From Campylobacter concisus (lineage in GTDB: Bacteria > Campylobacterota > Campylobacteria > Campylobacterales > Campylobacteraceae): a DNA stretch of 64,000 nt. The notes below the pieces were generated by a model that did no database searches, had not been told where the DNA came from, and saw nothing but the letters and a program-made list of their open reading frames with translations. The stretch covers positions 62,001 to 126,000 of the forward strand of contig NZ_PPAW01000040.1 in assembly GCF_002913225.1 (NCBI RefSeq). The letters are read 5' to 3'. Below, piece after piece: positions 20,773-28,564 of the stretch (position 1 is its first letter; every line of letters begins with the position of its first letter). The position numbers and the translations under genes are program-made.

Positions 20773-21357
20773 GTGGGCGGAATAGATATATTTTTAAATT
20801 ACATTCAAAGAAGTAGTTTTATTACAATTATAGTTTTAACTTGGTTGTCAATATATTTTATAGTTAGTTTTACAATTCTTTTTTCAAGAATGGCTGGCAT
20901 AGGAGCTTGGCAAAAACGCGAGCAAAATGCGCTTGAAGCACTACTTATGGGCGCTAAGAATATACCAAATGACTCGTCTTTAAAGAAATGCGCAAGCGGT
21001 AGAATTTCAAAAGAAAAGCTAAATGTCTGCATAAGCATTGCAGAAAAGAATGCTACAAGTGGGCTTACATGGCTTAGCGTAATAGCTTCTACTTCTCCTT
21101 TTATCGGTCTTTTTGGAACAGTTGTATCTATCTTGGAGACATTTTCACAGCTAGGAAATGGCGCAGGTTCATCTCTTGGAGTTATAGCCCCAGCTATCTC
21201 TGAAGCACTTGTTGCGACAGGTTGTGGAATTTTTGTTGCCATCCCAGCATATACATTTAACTTGCTTATAAAAAGAAAAGCTTACGAACTAATGAGCGTT
21301 ATCGAGCGTCAAGCTGACGTTATGATAGCACTTAAAAAAGATGATGAGACGTTATAA
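20773..21357 (+). CDS. tolQ: TolQ/ExbB-type proton channel protein
   Basis: Inner-membrane stator protein that couples proton flow to envelope movement. The product has 194 residues with a first membrane helix (about 14-36) and two more at about 105-125 and 140-165. The conserved region SPFIGLFGTVVSILETF and the AISEALVATGCGIFVAIPA segment are MotA/TolQ/ExbB hallmarks. It is often annotated exbB. I prefer TolQ because tolB, pal and cpoB follow, but the call is by context. GTG start directly at the atpC stop. Confidence 0.88.
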   Translation: MGGIDIFLNYIQRSSFITIIVLTWLSIYFIVSFTILFSRMAGIGAWQKREQNALEALLMGAKNIPNDSSLKKCASGRISKEKLNVCISIAEKNATSGLTWLSVIASTSPFIGLFGTVVSILETFSQLGNGAGSSLGVIAPAISEALVATGCGIFVAIPAYTFNLLIKRKAYELMSVIERQADVMIALKKDDETL

Positions 21358-21756
21358 ATGGCTCTTAAATTTGACGACGAAACACCAGAGCTAAACATAA
21401 CGCCTCTTGTTGATATCATGCTTGTTTTGTTGGCTATTTTAATGGTTACAATGCCAACTATAACATATCAAGAAGATATAACATTGCCAGATGGCTCAAA
21501 GGCAAAGACATCTACATCCAAACAAAAAGATCTTATAGTCTCTATAAACGCACAAGGACAAGTTAGGATAGATCAAAGTACAATGAGCCTTGCTGAACTC
21601 CCAGATAATATTGCGCTGATGAGTGCAAAATATGACAAAACCTCGCCTATATACATAAAGGCTGATAAAAATTTAAAATACGATGATGTTATGTTTGTAT
21701 TAAAGACTTTAAAAGGTGCTGGTTTTAATAAAGTAGCTTTAGAGACAAACGGTTAA
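21358..21756 (+). CDS. tolR: TolR/ExbD-type protein
   Basis: Partner of the TolQ/ExbB channel, 132 residues. One N-terminal membrane helix (about 16-36) contains the key aspartate in the PLVDIMLVLLAILMV stretch. A periplasmic domain follows with IKADKNLKYDDVMFVL near residue 102. Its ATG follows the previous stop with no gap, and its own stop is one base from the next start. Assignment to TolR over ExbD is by context. Confidence 0.88.
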   Translation: MALKFDDETPELNITPLVDIMLVLLAILMVTMPTITYQEDITLPDGSKAKTSTSKQKDLIVSINAQGQVRIDQSTMSLAELPDNIALMSAKYDKTSPIYIKADKNLKYDDVMFVLKTLKGAGFNKVALETNG

Positions 21757-21757
21757 G

Positions 21758-22705
21758 ATGCCTAATAAAGTTAAATTTCCAACGCTTAGTTCGTTTTTTG
21801 TAGCGTTTTGTATTTACATTATCATTGTGCTTGCTTTGTTTATAAAGCTTACTTTTTTTAGCGAACCTCCTAAAAAATATACTGATGACAAAGATGCTAT
21901 TATGGATGTAGTTATGGTTGATAGAGAAGTTGATCAAACCATAAAAGCACCAAAACAAGCAAAAGAGGTTGTAAAAGAGACCAAACCAGAACCAAAAAAA
22001 GAGTCAGAAGAAGATAAACAAGAGACTACAAATAAACCTGTTGTGCCAGATGAGCCATTGCCAACCCCAAGCTTGCCAACTCCTCCAAAAGAAGAGCCAA
22101 AACCTGAGCCTAAAAAACCAGAACCAAAGCCTGAAATTCCAAAACCTAGCGAAGAGCCTAAAGAGGATGTCAAGCCAGAGCCTAAACCTGAGCCTAAACC
22201 TACACCAAAGCCAGTTGAAAAGCCAAAACCAAAAGAGCCAAATATAAAAGACCTCTTTAGTGACATAGATTCTACTAAGCTTAAAAAAGATGATGGTATA
22301 AAAAAGGCTGAAAATAAAGTGCAAAGCCGCAAAAAAAGCGAGGCTTCTAGCTCAAAAGCTGCAAAAGAGGCTAGCGACATAATTAAGAGTTTAAAGATAG
22401 ATCAAAACCCAACAGCTCCAAAGTCACAAATGACTGGCACTTATGATCCGTTGATGGGTGCGATAACAAAACAAATTCAAAGAAGATGGCAAAGCTATAA
22501 AGCCGACTCTGCAAACCTTGCCAAAGTAAAAGTCATGATAGATCAAAGTGGAAATTTTAGCTATGAAATTTTAGAGTTATCATACAATGAAGAGTTTAAT
22601 GCAAAGGTTAGAGAGTGCCTGGAAAAGCTTACTGCAGAGAAATTTCCATTTAATCCAGACAAAAGTACTACTTTTAATTTAAATTTAGAAGATAAAATAA
22701 ACTAA
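21758..22705 (+). CDS. tolA: TolA/TonB-like energy-transducing protein
   Basis: Spans the periplasm and links the proton channel to TolB-Pal or to outer-membrane partners. The product has 315 residues. One membrane helix lies at about 10-32. A long Pro/Lys/Glu-rich linker follows at about 60-165 with PKPEPKPE-like repeats. A charged segment leads to a C-terminal domain (about 222-315) with the IQRRWQSYKADSANLAKVKVMI start and a FNPDKSTTFNL end, typical of TolA/TonB C-terminal folds. Genetic linkage to tolB and pal argues for TolA. Large glycine-rich frames on the other strand are shadows of the repeat. Confidence 0.85.
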   Translation: MPNKVKFPTLSSFFVAFCIYIIIVLALFIKLTFFSEPPKKYTDDKDAIMDVVMVDREVDQTIKAPKQAKEVVKETKPEPKKESEEDKQETTNKPVVPDEPLPTPSLPTPPKEEPKPEPKKPEPKPEIPKPSEEPKEDVKPEPKPEPKPTPKPVEKPKPKEPNIKDLFSDIDSTKLKKDDGIKKAENKVQSRKKSEASSSKAAKEASDIIKSLKIDQNPTAPKSQMTGTYDPLMGAITKQIQRRWQSYKADSANLAKVKVMIDQSGNFSYEILELSYNEEFNAKVRECLEKLTAEKFPFNPDKSTTFNLNLEDKIN

Positions 22706-22729
22706 AATTTATAAATTTACGGAGTAGAG

Positions 22730-23986
22730 ATGAAGAAAATTTTTCTTTTTTTGTGCGTTGCTCTAGGGCTTTATGCTGCTGATGCGACCATATCTGTTGT
22801 AAACCAAGGTGTTGCTCTGCCAAAGATAGCTTTGCAAGATGCAACTACAGCTGTTAGTGATGCAGGCTTTAGAGATAAATTCTTTAAGATTATGCTAGGC
22901 GACTTGAAAGTTAGTTCTGACTTTGAGGTTATCGAAGATCACGTGCCTTCAACCTACGAAGGAACGGCAGCTACAAATACAATGAGCGACAAAGGTGTTG
23001 AGCTTATCTTTAGATATGCTCTTGAGGGTTCTATGGGCTCACCTCTTACTTTAAGAGTAAAACTCATCGACGCAAAGACTGCAACTACAAGGTATGAGAG
23101 AGTATATAACATGCCTGATGGTGCGAAGTATCCGTTTTTGGCACACAAAAGCATAGTTGAGCTAACAAATGAGCTAAATTTACCACCAGTTGGTTGGATG
23201 GAGAAATTTATCATTCTTGCAAAATATACTTCAGCTCGCCAAAGCTCTATTATAGTGGCTGATTACACACTTACATATCAAAAGACAATCGTAAGCGGTG
23301 GTCTAAACATCTTCCCTAAATGGGCAGGCGCTGATCAAAGTAAATTTTACTATACATCTTATGTGAATAATAAACCAACTTTGTTTAGATATGACCTAAA
23401 TTCAGGCACAAAAACGAAGATAATCGACAGCGTTGGTATGCTTATAGCTTCAGACGTTAGCAAAGATGGAAGCAAAATTTTATTAACTATGGCGCCAAAA
23501 GATCAGCCAGATATTTTTATCTACAACACAGGTAGTAAGAATTTAACTCAGATAACAAACTATCCAGGCATTGACGTAAATGGAAATTTTGTAGATAATG
23601 ACAGCAGAATAGTTTTTGTTTCAGATAGACTTGGATATCCAAACATCTTCGCAACACCTGCAACCTCAGGTGGAAGTGTTGAGCAAATGGTATTTCATGG
23701 TAAAAACAACAACTCAGTAAGCACTTTTGAAAACTATGTAGTTTATTCAAGTAGAGAAGCTAGTGGTGGTTTTAACATCTATCTGATCTCAACTCAAACA
23801 GATTTTATCCGTCAGCTTACAGCAAATGGTAAAAATAACTATCCAAGATTTTCAAGTGATGGTCAAAGTGTCGTATTTATCAAAGAACTTGGTGGTCAAA
23901 GCTCGCTTGGAGTTGTTAGATTAAATGAGAACAGAAGTTTCCAATTTCCACTAAAAGTAGGTAAAATTCAATCTATTGATTGGTAA
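22730..23986 (+). CDS. tolB: Tol-Pal system beta-propeller protein TolB
   Basis: Periplasmic partner of Pal in outer-membrane constriction at division. The product has 418 residues: signal peptide 1-17 (ending LGLYAA), an N-terminal domain, then a six-bladed propeller from about residue 190, seen as repeated blade motifs such as SDVSKDGSKILLTMAP, NDSRIVFVSDRLGYPNI and RFSSDGQSVVFI. Start ATG with GGAG upstream. Confidence 0.95.
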   Translation: MKKIFLFLCVALGLYAADATISVVNQGVALPKIALQDATTAVSDAGFRDKFFKIMLGDLKVSSDFEVIEDHVPSTYEGTAATNTMSDKGVELIFRYALEGSMGSPLTLRVKLIDAKTATTRYERVYNMPDGAKYPFLAHKSIVELTNELNLPPVGWMEKFIILAKYTSARQSSIIVADYTLTYQKTIVSGGLNIFPKWAGADQSKFYYTSYVNNKPTLFRYDLNSGTKTKIIDSVGMLIASDVSKDGSKILLTMAPKDQPDIFIYNTGSKNLTQITNYPGIDVNGNFVDNDSRIVFVSDRLGYPNIFATPATSGGSVEQMVFHGKNNNSVSTFENYVVYSSREASGGFNIYLISTQTDFIRQLTANGKNNYPRFSSDGQSVVFIKELGGQSSLGVVRLNENRSFQFPLKVGKIQSIDW

Positions 23987-24015
23987 TATTCTGATAATAT
24001 TTAAAAAAAATATGT

Positions 24016-24021
24016 TATAAT
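24016..24021 (+). promoter_or_regulatory. Sigma-70 -10 box of pal
   Basis: TATGTTATAATTC follows an A-rich stretch, 30 bp before the pal start. The box is extended by an upstream TG. This gives pal-cpoB an internal promoter and fits the abundance of Pal. Confidence 0.6.
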
Positions 24022-24050
24022 TCGACCAAATTTTTCAAAAAGGATAAGGA

Positions 24051-24557
24051 ATGAAAAAAGTAGTTCTAGCAAGTGTTGCAGTTGCAACTTTATTGTTGAG
24101 CGGTTGTAGCTCTAAAAACCCTGAAGTTGATATGAATGCAAATTCAAATCAATCTGCAGATAACTCAGGTAGCATGAGTGATGCTGATAGATTAGCAGCT
24201 CTTATCGCTAACATCGAGAGCCAAGTTAAAAGTGTATACTTTGACTTTGATAAATTCAATATCAAAGCTGATCAACAAGGTGTTGTTAGCTCAAATGCAT
24301 CAGTATTCAACCAAGCTGACGCTCAAGCTCTTTCTATAAAAGTAGAAGGTAACTGCGACGAGTGGGGTACAGATGAGTATAACTATGCTCTTGGTCTAAA
24401 ACGTGCTAAAAGTGCTAAAGATGCTCTTGTAAGAAATGGCGTTAGCGCTGATAGAATCGCTGTAGTAAGCTTTGGCGAAAGCAACCCAGTTTGTACAGAC
24501 AAAACAAAAGCTTGCGATGCTCAAAACAGACGTGCAGATTTCAAAGTGCTTCCTTAA
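24051..24557 (+). CDS. pal: Peptidoglycan-associated lipoprotein Pal
   Basis: Outer-membrane lipoprotein that binds peptidoglycan and TolB, 168 residues. The lipobox LLLSGC puts the lipidated cysteine near residue 19. A Ser/Asn-rich linker follows, then the OmpA-C domain from about residue 62 with YFDFDKFNIK, the peptidoglycan-binding EWGTDEYNYALGLKRA stretch and VVSFGESNPVC. It corresponds to Omp18 of C. jejuni. AAGGAT precedes the ATG. Confidence 0.96.
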   Translation: MKKVVLASVAVATLLLSGCSSKNPEVDMNANSNQSADNSGSMSDADRLAALIANIESQVKSVYFDFDKFNIKADQQGVVSSNASVFNQADAQALSIKVEGNCDEWGTDEYNYALGLKRAKSAKDALVRNGVSADRIAVVSFGESNPVCTDKTKACDAQNRRADFKVLP

Positions 24558-24570
24558 TCTGTAAGTAATA

Positions 24571-25413
24571 ATGAATAAAAAAATAATCATTGCGGCTCTT
24601 CTTGGAGCCGCTTTCTCTATAGGTTCAGCTCAAGAAGTTTCAGCATTTGATGCAGGCAATATGGATAGCGCAAATCCATACGGTCTAACAGATGATGAAA
24701 AAGCAACTCTAAGTAACAAAAGAAGCGTTCAAAATATCGAAGAAAACATGGATAATGTTTCAGAACAACTTCAAGGTTTGCAAAGCTTGATCGAGAGTAT
24801 GAGTGCTAGGATGAACAAGCTTGAGCAAAGAATGAACGATATCGAAACCAAAGTAAATGGTGGTATAAGCGATTCTGGTGTAAGTTTAACATCGCTAAAA
24901 GCTTACGTTGATGAGACTAGAGATATACAAGATAAAAACTATAAAAACATTACTGCTGCCTTAAATAAGTTAGGCGCGATAATGGATAAAAACGCTGCTC
25001 AACCAAAGCAAAATGCAAATCCAAAACAACAAAATAAGCCAACTTCAAATTTTAGTGGCAAAAGCGACAAGGACATTTTAGCTGACGGCATTAAACTATT
25101 AAATTCTGGTAATAGCACAGAAGCAGCTGAATATTTTGAATACTTAAATAAAAAAGGCTATAAAACTGGTGCTTCAAATTATTATCTAGGCGAAGTTGCT
25201 TATAGTCAAAAATCATACAGCACAGCCATACAATACTATAAAAAAAGTATACAAAGTGAAGATAAGGCTGACTACACTCCAAAACTTTTGTATCACACAG
25301 CTATAAGCTTTGATAAGATAGGTGATACTCAAAGTGCAAATAGGTTTTATAAGGCTTTAAAAGTAGGCTATCCAGATAGTAAAGAAGCCAAAGCTGCTCC
25401 CAACAGAAACTAA
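24571..25413 (+). CDS. cpoB: Cell division coordinator CpoB (YbgF)
   Basis: Periplasmic protein that links peptidoglycan synthesis to the Tol-Pal system. The product has 280 residues: signal peptide at about 1-24, an N-terminal trimerising coiled coil at about 50-95, a Gln/Asn-rich linker near 140-160 and a C-terminal TPR region (about 165-280) with YYLGEVAYSQKSYSTAIQYY. It is 13 bp downstream of pal and ends the Tol-Pal group. Confidence 0.93.
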   Translation: MNKKIIIAALLGAAFSIGSAQEVSAFDAGNMDSANPYGLTDDEKATLSNKRSVQNIEENMDNVSEQLQGLQSLIESMSARMNKLEQRMNDIETKVNGGISDSGVSLTSLKAYVDETRDIQDKNYKNITAALNKLGAIMDKNAAQPKQNANPKQQNKPTSNFSGKSDKDILADGIKLLNSGNSTEAAEYFEYLNKKGYKTGASNYYLGEVAYSQKSYSTAIQYYKKSIQSEDKADYTPKLLYHTAISFDKIGDTQSANRFYKALKVGYPDSKEAKAAPNRN

Positions 25414-25431
25414 AATTTACTCTTTTTTAGA

Positions 25432-25437
25432 TATAAT
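25432..25437 (+). promoter_or_regulatory. Sigma-70 -10 box of slyD
   Basis: TTTTTTAGATATAATC lies 37 bp upstream of the slyD GTG. The T-rich stretch just upstream of TATAAT is the typical Campylobacter pattern. Confidence 0.6.
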
Positions 25438-25474
25438 CTCGCATTAATCAAAACTAAATTCCAAGGAGATTATT

Positions 25475-26053
25475 GTGAGTAAAGATCAAGTTATAACTAT
25501 GTTTTATGAGCTAAAAGACGCTAATACTGGCGAAATTTTAGAGTCAAATATGCAAGAAGGTGGTCAAATTTCTTTTATTACAGGACATGGCCACATTATA
25601 GAAAAGCTTGAAGAAGAAGTTGGCAAACTAAAATCAGGCGACAAAGCTACTATAAATATCAAAGCAGCTGAGGGTTGTGGCGAATACAATAAAGACGCCA
25701 TCCAATCACTTCCAAAAGAGCAATTTGCCGGTATAGACCTACATGAAGGCATGGAGCTTTTTGGTCAAAATGAAGATGGCTCAAGTGTTCGCGTCATCGT
25801 TAAAGAGATCAAAGATGACGAAGTGACAGTTGATTTTAACCACCCATACGCTGGCAAAGACTTGCTATTTAATGTTGAAATTTTAGAAGTTAGAGACGCT
25901 ACTGAAGATGAAAAAGCAACTGGCATGGTGGCAGGTGCTCACACTTGCGGTTGTGGCGGACATGATCATGATCACGAGCATGAGTGCTGCGGTGGTCACG
26001 GACATGGCGAAGGTGGTTGCGGTTGTGGCGGTCACGGACATCATCACCACTAA
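25475..26053 (+). CDS. slyD: FKBP-type peptidyl-prolyl isomerase SlyD with metal-binding tail
   Basis: Prolyl isomerase, chaperone and nickel-handling protein, 192 residues. The FKBP domain with the inserted IF flap spans about 1-145 (YELKDANTGEILESN, GHGHIIEKLEEEVGKLKSG, FNHPYAGKDLLFNVEI). The last 40 residues are an extreme His/Cys/Gly tail with repeated HDHDHEHE, CCGGHGHGEG and CGCGGHGHHHH blocks, which in the family binds nickel and other metals. Start GTG with CAAGGAG upstream. It probably supports hydrogenase or urease metal supply, which is inference. Confidence 0.95.
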   Translation: MSKDQVITMFYELKDANTGEILESNMQEGGQISFITGHGHIIEKLEEEVGKLKSGDKATINIKAAEGCGEYNKDAIQSLPKEQFAGIDLHEGMELFGQNEDGSSVRVIVKEIKDDEVTVDFNHPYAGKDLLFNVEILEVRDATEDEKATGMVAGAHTCGCGGHDHDHEHECCGGHGHGEGGCGCGGHGHHHH

Positions 26054-26062
26054 GAAGTCAAA

Positions 26063-26992
26063 ATGAAAAAATTTGCTTTTATTTTTGCGGGTCAAGGCTC
26101 GCAAAGTGTTGGCATGGGGAAAGACTTTTATGAAAATTTCTCTTCGGCAAAACTTCTATTAAATGACGCTTGCAACGACACAGGCATCGATTTTGAAGAG
26201 CTTTTATTTACACAAAATGATAAGCTAGACAAGACAGAATTTACCCAACCTGCCATCGTTTTAAACTCGCTTATGAGCTACCTGGCATTTTCAAATTTCA
26301 TAAAAGCCAAACCAGAATTTAGCCTAGGGCACTCGCTAGGAGAATTTACAGCTCTTGCCGTTAGTGGCGCATTTAGCTTTGTTGAGGCGATTAGACTTGT
26401 AAATTTACGTGGTAAATTTATGCAAGAAGCCTGCGTTGGCAAAGATGCTGGCATGATGGTGGTGCTTGGACTTAGCGATGAAGTCGTTGAGGGGATTTGC
26501 AAAGAAGCGCAGGATGAAGGCTTAAAAATTTACGCTGCAAACTACAACTGCGATAGTCAGATCGTTGTAGCTGGTGTGAGGTCTGACCTTGCAAAATACG
26601 AGGCAAAATTTAAAGAAGCAGGTGCAAAAAGAGCGATGCTTTTAAATATGTCAGTAGCTAGCCACTGCCCGATACTTGAGCCAGCTAGCGTTAGGCTAGC
26701 AAGCGAGCTAGAAGGAGTTTTAGCTGCGAATTTTACCCCAGTCGTTTCAAACGTAAATGCAAAAATTTACACTGATAAAAAAGAGGCATTAGTGCTTTTA
26801 AAAGAGCAGCTAACGCATCCAGTTCGTTATAAACAAAGCATTAAAAACTATGAAAATGAGGTTGATTGCTTTATCGAGCTTGGTGCTGCGACATTAAAAG
26901 GCATAAACAAAAAGATCACAGAAAAACCGACATACAGCGTCACAGACATGGCGAGCCTTGAAGAGGTTGTGAAGATTTTGGAGGAGAGATGA
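26063..26992 (+). CDS. fabD: Malonyl-CoA:ACP transacylase
   Basis: Loads malonyl units onto acyl carrier protein in fatty-acid synthesis. The product has 309 residues. FAGQGSQSVGMG at the N-terminus, the active-site GHSLGEFTAL near residue 92 and the catalytic histidine in ASHCPILEP near 205 are all present. The stop overlaps the mtnN start. Confidence 0.96.
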   Translation: MKKFAFIFAGQGSQSVGMGKDFYENFSSAKLLLNDACNDTGIDFEELLFTQNDKLDKTEFTQPAIVLNSLMSYLAFSNFIKAKPEFSLGHSLGEFTALAVSGAFSFVEAIRLVNLRGKFMQEACVGKDAGMMVVLGLSDEVVEGICKEAQDEGLKIYAANYNCDSQIVVAGVRSDLAKYEAKFKEAGAKRAMLLNMSVASHCPILEPASVRLASELEGVLAANFTPVVSNVNAKIYTDKKEALVLLKEQLTHPVRYKQSIKNYENEVDCFIELGAATLKGINKKITEKPTYSVTDMASLEEVVKILEER

Positions 26993-27672
26993 TAGCGATA
27001 CTTGGAGCGATGCAAGAGGAGATCACACCTATCCTTGAGATGGTGGGAGAGTATAAAACCACAGAGTACGCAAACAACAAATTTTACGAGGCAAACTACA
27101 AAGGTAAGAACCTAGTCATCGCCTACTCGAAGATCGGCAAGGTAAATGCGGCGATCACTGCGACCTTGTTGGTAGAGAAATTTAAGGCTTCAAAGCTGCT
27201 TTTTACAGGCGTTGCTGGCTCACTTGATGAGAATTTAAAAATAGGCGATATGTTATATGCCATCAGCCTTGTGCAGCACGACCTTGACATCACAGCTTTT
27301 GGTCATCCATACGGCTTTGTGCCAGGGACAAGTATCTTTGTTAAGAGCGATGAGGGTCTAAATGAGCTAGCTAAAAATGTCGCTAGTAAAAAGGGCATGA
27401 GGCTAAATTCAGGCATCATCGCAACTGGCGATCAGTTCATCTGCGACAACGAGAAAAAAGAGTGGATCAAAAAGATATTTAATGCGAGTGCTACCGAGAT
27501 GGAGGGTGCGAGCGTTGCGCTAGTTTGCGAAACGCTTGGCGTGCCATTTTTCATCCTTAGAGCCATCAGCGACGGAGCTGGCAACGAGGCTGAGTTTGAC
27601 TTTGATAAATTCTTGCAAGACTCAGCAAACGTGAGCGCTAAATTTATCCTAGAAATGGTGGAGAGCTTATGA
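26989..27672 (+). CDS. mtnN: 5'-methylthioadenosine/S-adenosylhomocysteine nucleosidase
   Basis: Hydrolyses MTA and SAH, and in campylobacters also 6-amino-6-deoxyfutalosine for menaquinone synthesis (family knowledge). The product has 227 residues. The N-terminal IAILGAMQEEITPI, the TGVAGSLDENLKIGD stretch and the substrate motif ATEMEGASVA with its catalytic residues are clear, as is the ISDGAGNEA ending. ATG overlaps the fabD stop and its own stop overlaps the next start, so the three genes are translationally coupled. Confidence 0.95.
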   Translation: MIAILGAMQEEITPILEMVGEYKTTEYANNKFYEANYKGKNLVIAYSKIGKVNAAITATLLVEKFKASKLLFTGVAGSLDENLKIGDMLYAISLVQHDLDITAFGHPYGFVPGTSIFVKSDEGLNELAKNVASKKGMRLNSGIIATGDQFICDNEKKEWIKKIFNASATEMEGASVALVCETLGVPFFILRAISDGAGNEAEFDFDKFLQDSANVSAKFILEMVESL

Positions 27673-28427
27673 TAAAGCTTAGCAAAAGGCTACTAAGGCA
27701 GGTTGGTCAGACAAACGCTAGATACAAGATGATAGAGGGTGGAGATAAGATCTTACTCGGCCTTAGTGGCGGCAAAGATAGCCTCGCGCTCGCTCACGTG
27801 CTAAAGCACATCCAAAACGTCACGCCTGAGAAATTTGAGTTTAAGGCAGTGACGCTAAGCTACGGCATGGGCGAAGACTACGCGTATCTTACCAAACACT
27901 GCAACGAGCATGGCATAGAGCACGAGGTGATCGATAGCTCGATATTTGAGATATCAAAGGAGAAGATACGCAAAAATTCTAGCTTTTGCAGCTTTTTCTC
28001 GCGTATGAGAAGAGGATATCTTTACACCTATGCGCTAAAGCACGGCTTTAACAAGCTTGCGATCGCTCACCACTTGGACGATGCGGCGGAGAGCTTTTTT
28101 ATGAATTTCACCTACAATGGCGCGCTAAGGACGCTTGCTCCAAAATACAAAGCAAAAAATGGCATCGTCGTGATCAGGCCATTTATCTTTGTGCGTGAGA
28201 GACAGCTTCGCGAAAATGCGATCAAAAATGAGCTAAGAGTTGTTGGCGATGAGGCATGTCCTGCGATGAGATTTGACGTGAAGATGCCACACGCTAGATA
28301 TGAGACCAAGCAGCTTTTGGCAAATTTAGAGAAAGAAAATCCAAAGCTCTTTACATCGCTTAAAGCAGCATTTGAAAATATCCACACAGATACATTTTTT
28401 GGTATCAACGAAGGCAGTGAAGAGTAA
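27669..28427 (+). CDS. TtcA-like PP-loop tRNA-modification protein with an incomplete cysteine set
   Basis: The product has 252 residues and belongs to the TtcA branch of PP-loop ATPases. The PP-loop SGGKDSLAL lies near residues 33-41. The SRMRRGYLYTYALKHG and IAHHLDDAAESFFMNF blocks align by eye with TtcA. TtcA uses three cysteines to hold its Fe-S cluster, two of them in a first CxxC. Here that motif reads Cys107-Ser-Phe-Phe110, and the second reads Cys197-Pro-Ala-Met200, so one presumed ligand is missing. It could use a different fourth ligand or not make 2-thiocytidine at all. Last gene of the fabD-mtnN unit. Confidence 0.82.
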   Translation: MIKLSKRLLRQVGQTNARYKMIEGGDKILLGLSGGKDSLALAHVLKHIQNVTPEKFEFKAVTLSYGMGEDYAYLTKHCNEHGIEHEVIDSSIFEISKEKIRKNSSFCSFFSRMRRGYLYTYALKHGFNKLAIAHHLDDAAESFFMNFTYNGALRTLAPKYKAKNGIVVIRPFIFVRERQLRENAIKNELRVVGDEACPAMRFDVKMPHARYETKQLLANLEKENPKLFTSLKAAFENIHTDTFFGINEGSEE

Positions 28428-28446
28428 ATTTAACTCTTCATTTTTG
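28418..28446 (+). terminator. Terminator overlapping the end of the TtcA-like gene
   Basis: An 8-bp perfect stem (TGAAGAGT with ACTCTTCA, 7-nt loop) followed by TTTTTG. The stop codon lies inside the hairpin. It closes the fabD-mtnN-PP-loop transcript just before the sigma-54-controlled cassette. Confidence 0.75.
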
Positions 28447-28515
28447 CCCTTAAAGCTAAATTTAAAACCAAATTTCTTACAACACATCCAAAAAGTAAAA
28501 ACACATTTTGTAGCA

Positions 28516-28531
28516 GGAACGCTCCTTGCTT
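28516..28531 (+). promoter_or_regulatory. Sigma-54 (RpoN) promoter of the first cassette gene
   Basis: GGAAC, five bases, TTGCTT: a perfect match to the campylobacterial -24/-12 sigma-54 consensus, 33 bp upstream of the ATG at 28565. In Campylobacter this promoter class mostly serves middle flagellar genes. Confidence 0.85.
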
Positions 28532-28557
28532 ACTAAATATAAATTTGATAAGCAAGG
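28524..28557. repeat. Perfect 9-bp inverted repeat across promoter and ribosome site
   Basis: CCTTGCTTA (28524-28532) and TAAGCAAGG (28549-28557) are exact inverted copies. The left arm overlaps the -12 element of the sigma-54 promoter and the right arm contains the ribosome-binding AAGG. The start site should fall between the arms, so an RNA hairpin is unlikely. A DNA operator is possible. Confidence 0.6.
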
Positions 28558-28564
28558 ATCGTAA

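Noticed and set aside
21934-22380. A 148-codon Gly/Ser-rich frame on the minus strand and a Trp/Phe-rich one beside it
   Set aside because: Both are antisense shadows of the Pro/Lys/Glu repeat linker of the TolA-like gene. They have no ribosome site and show repeat-driven composition only.
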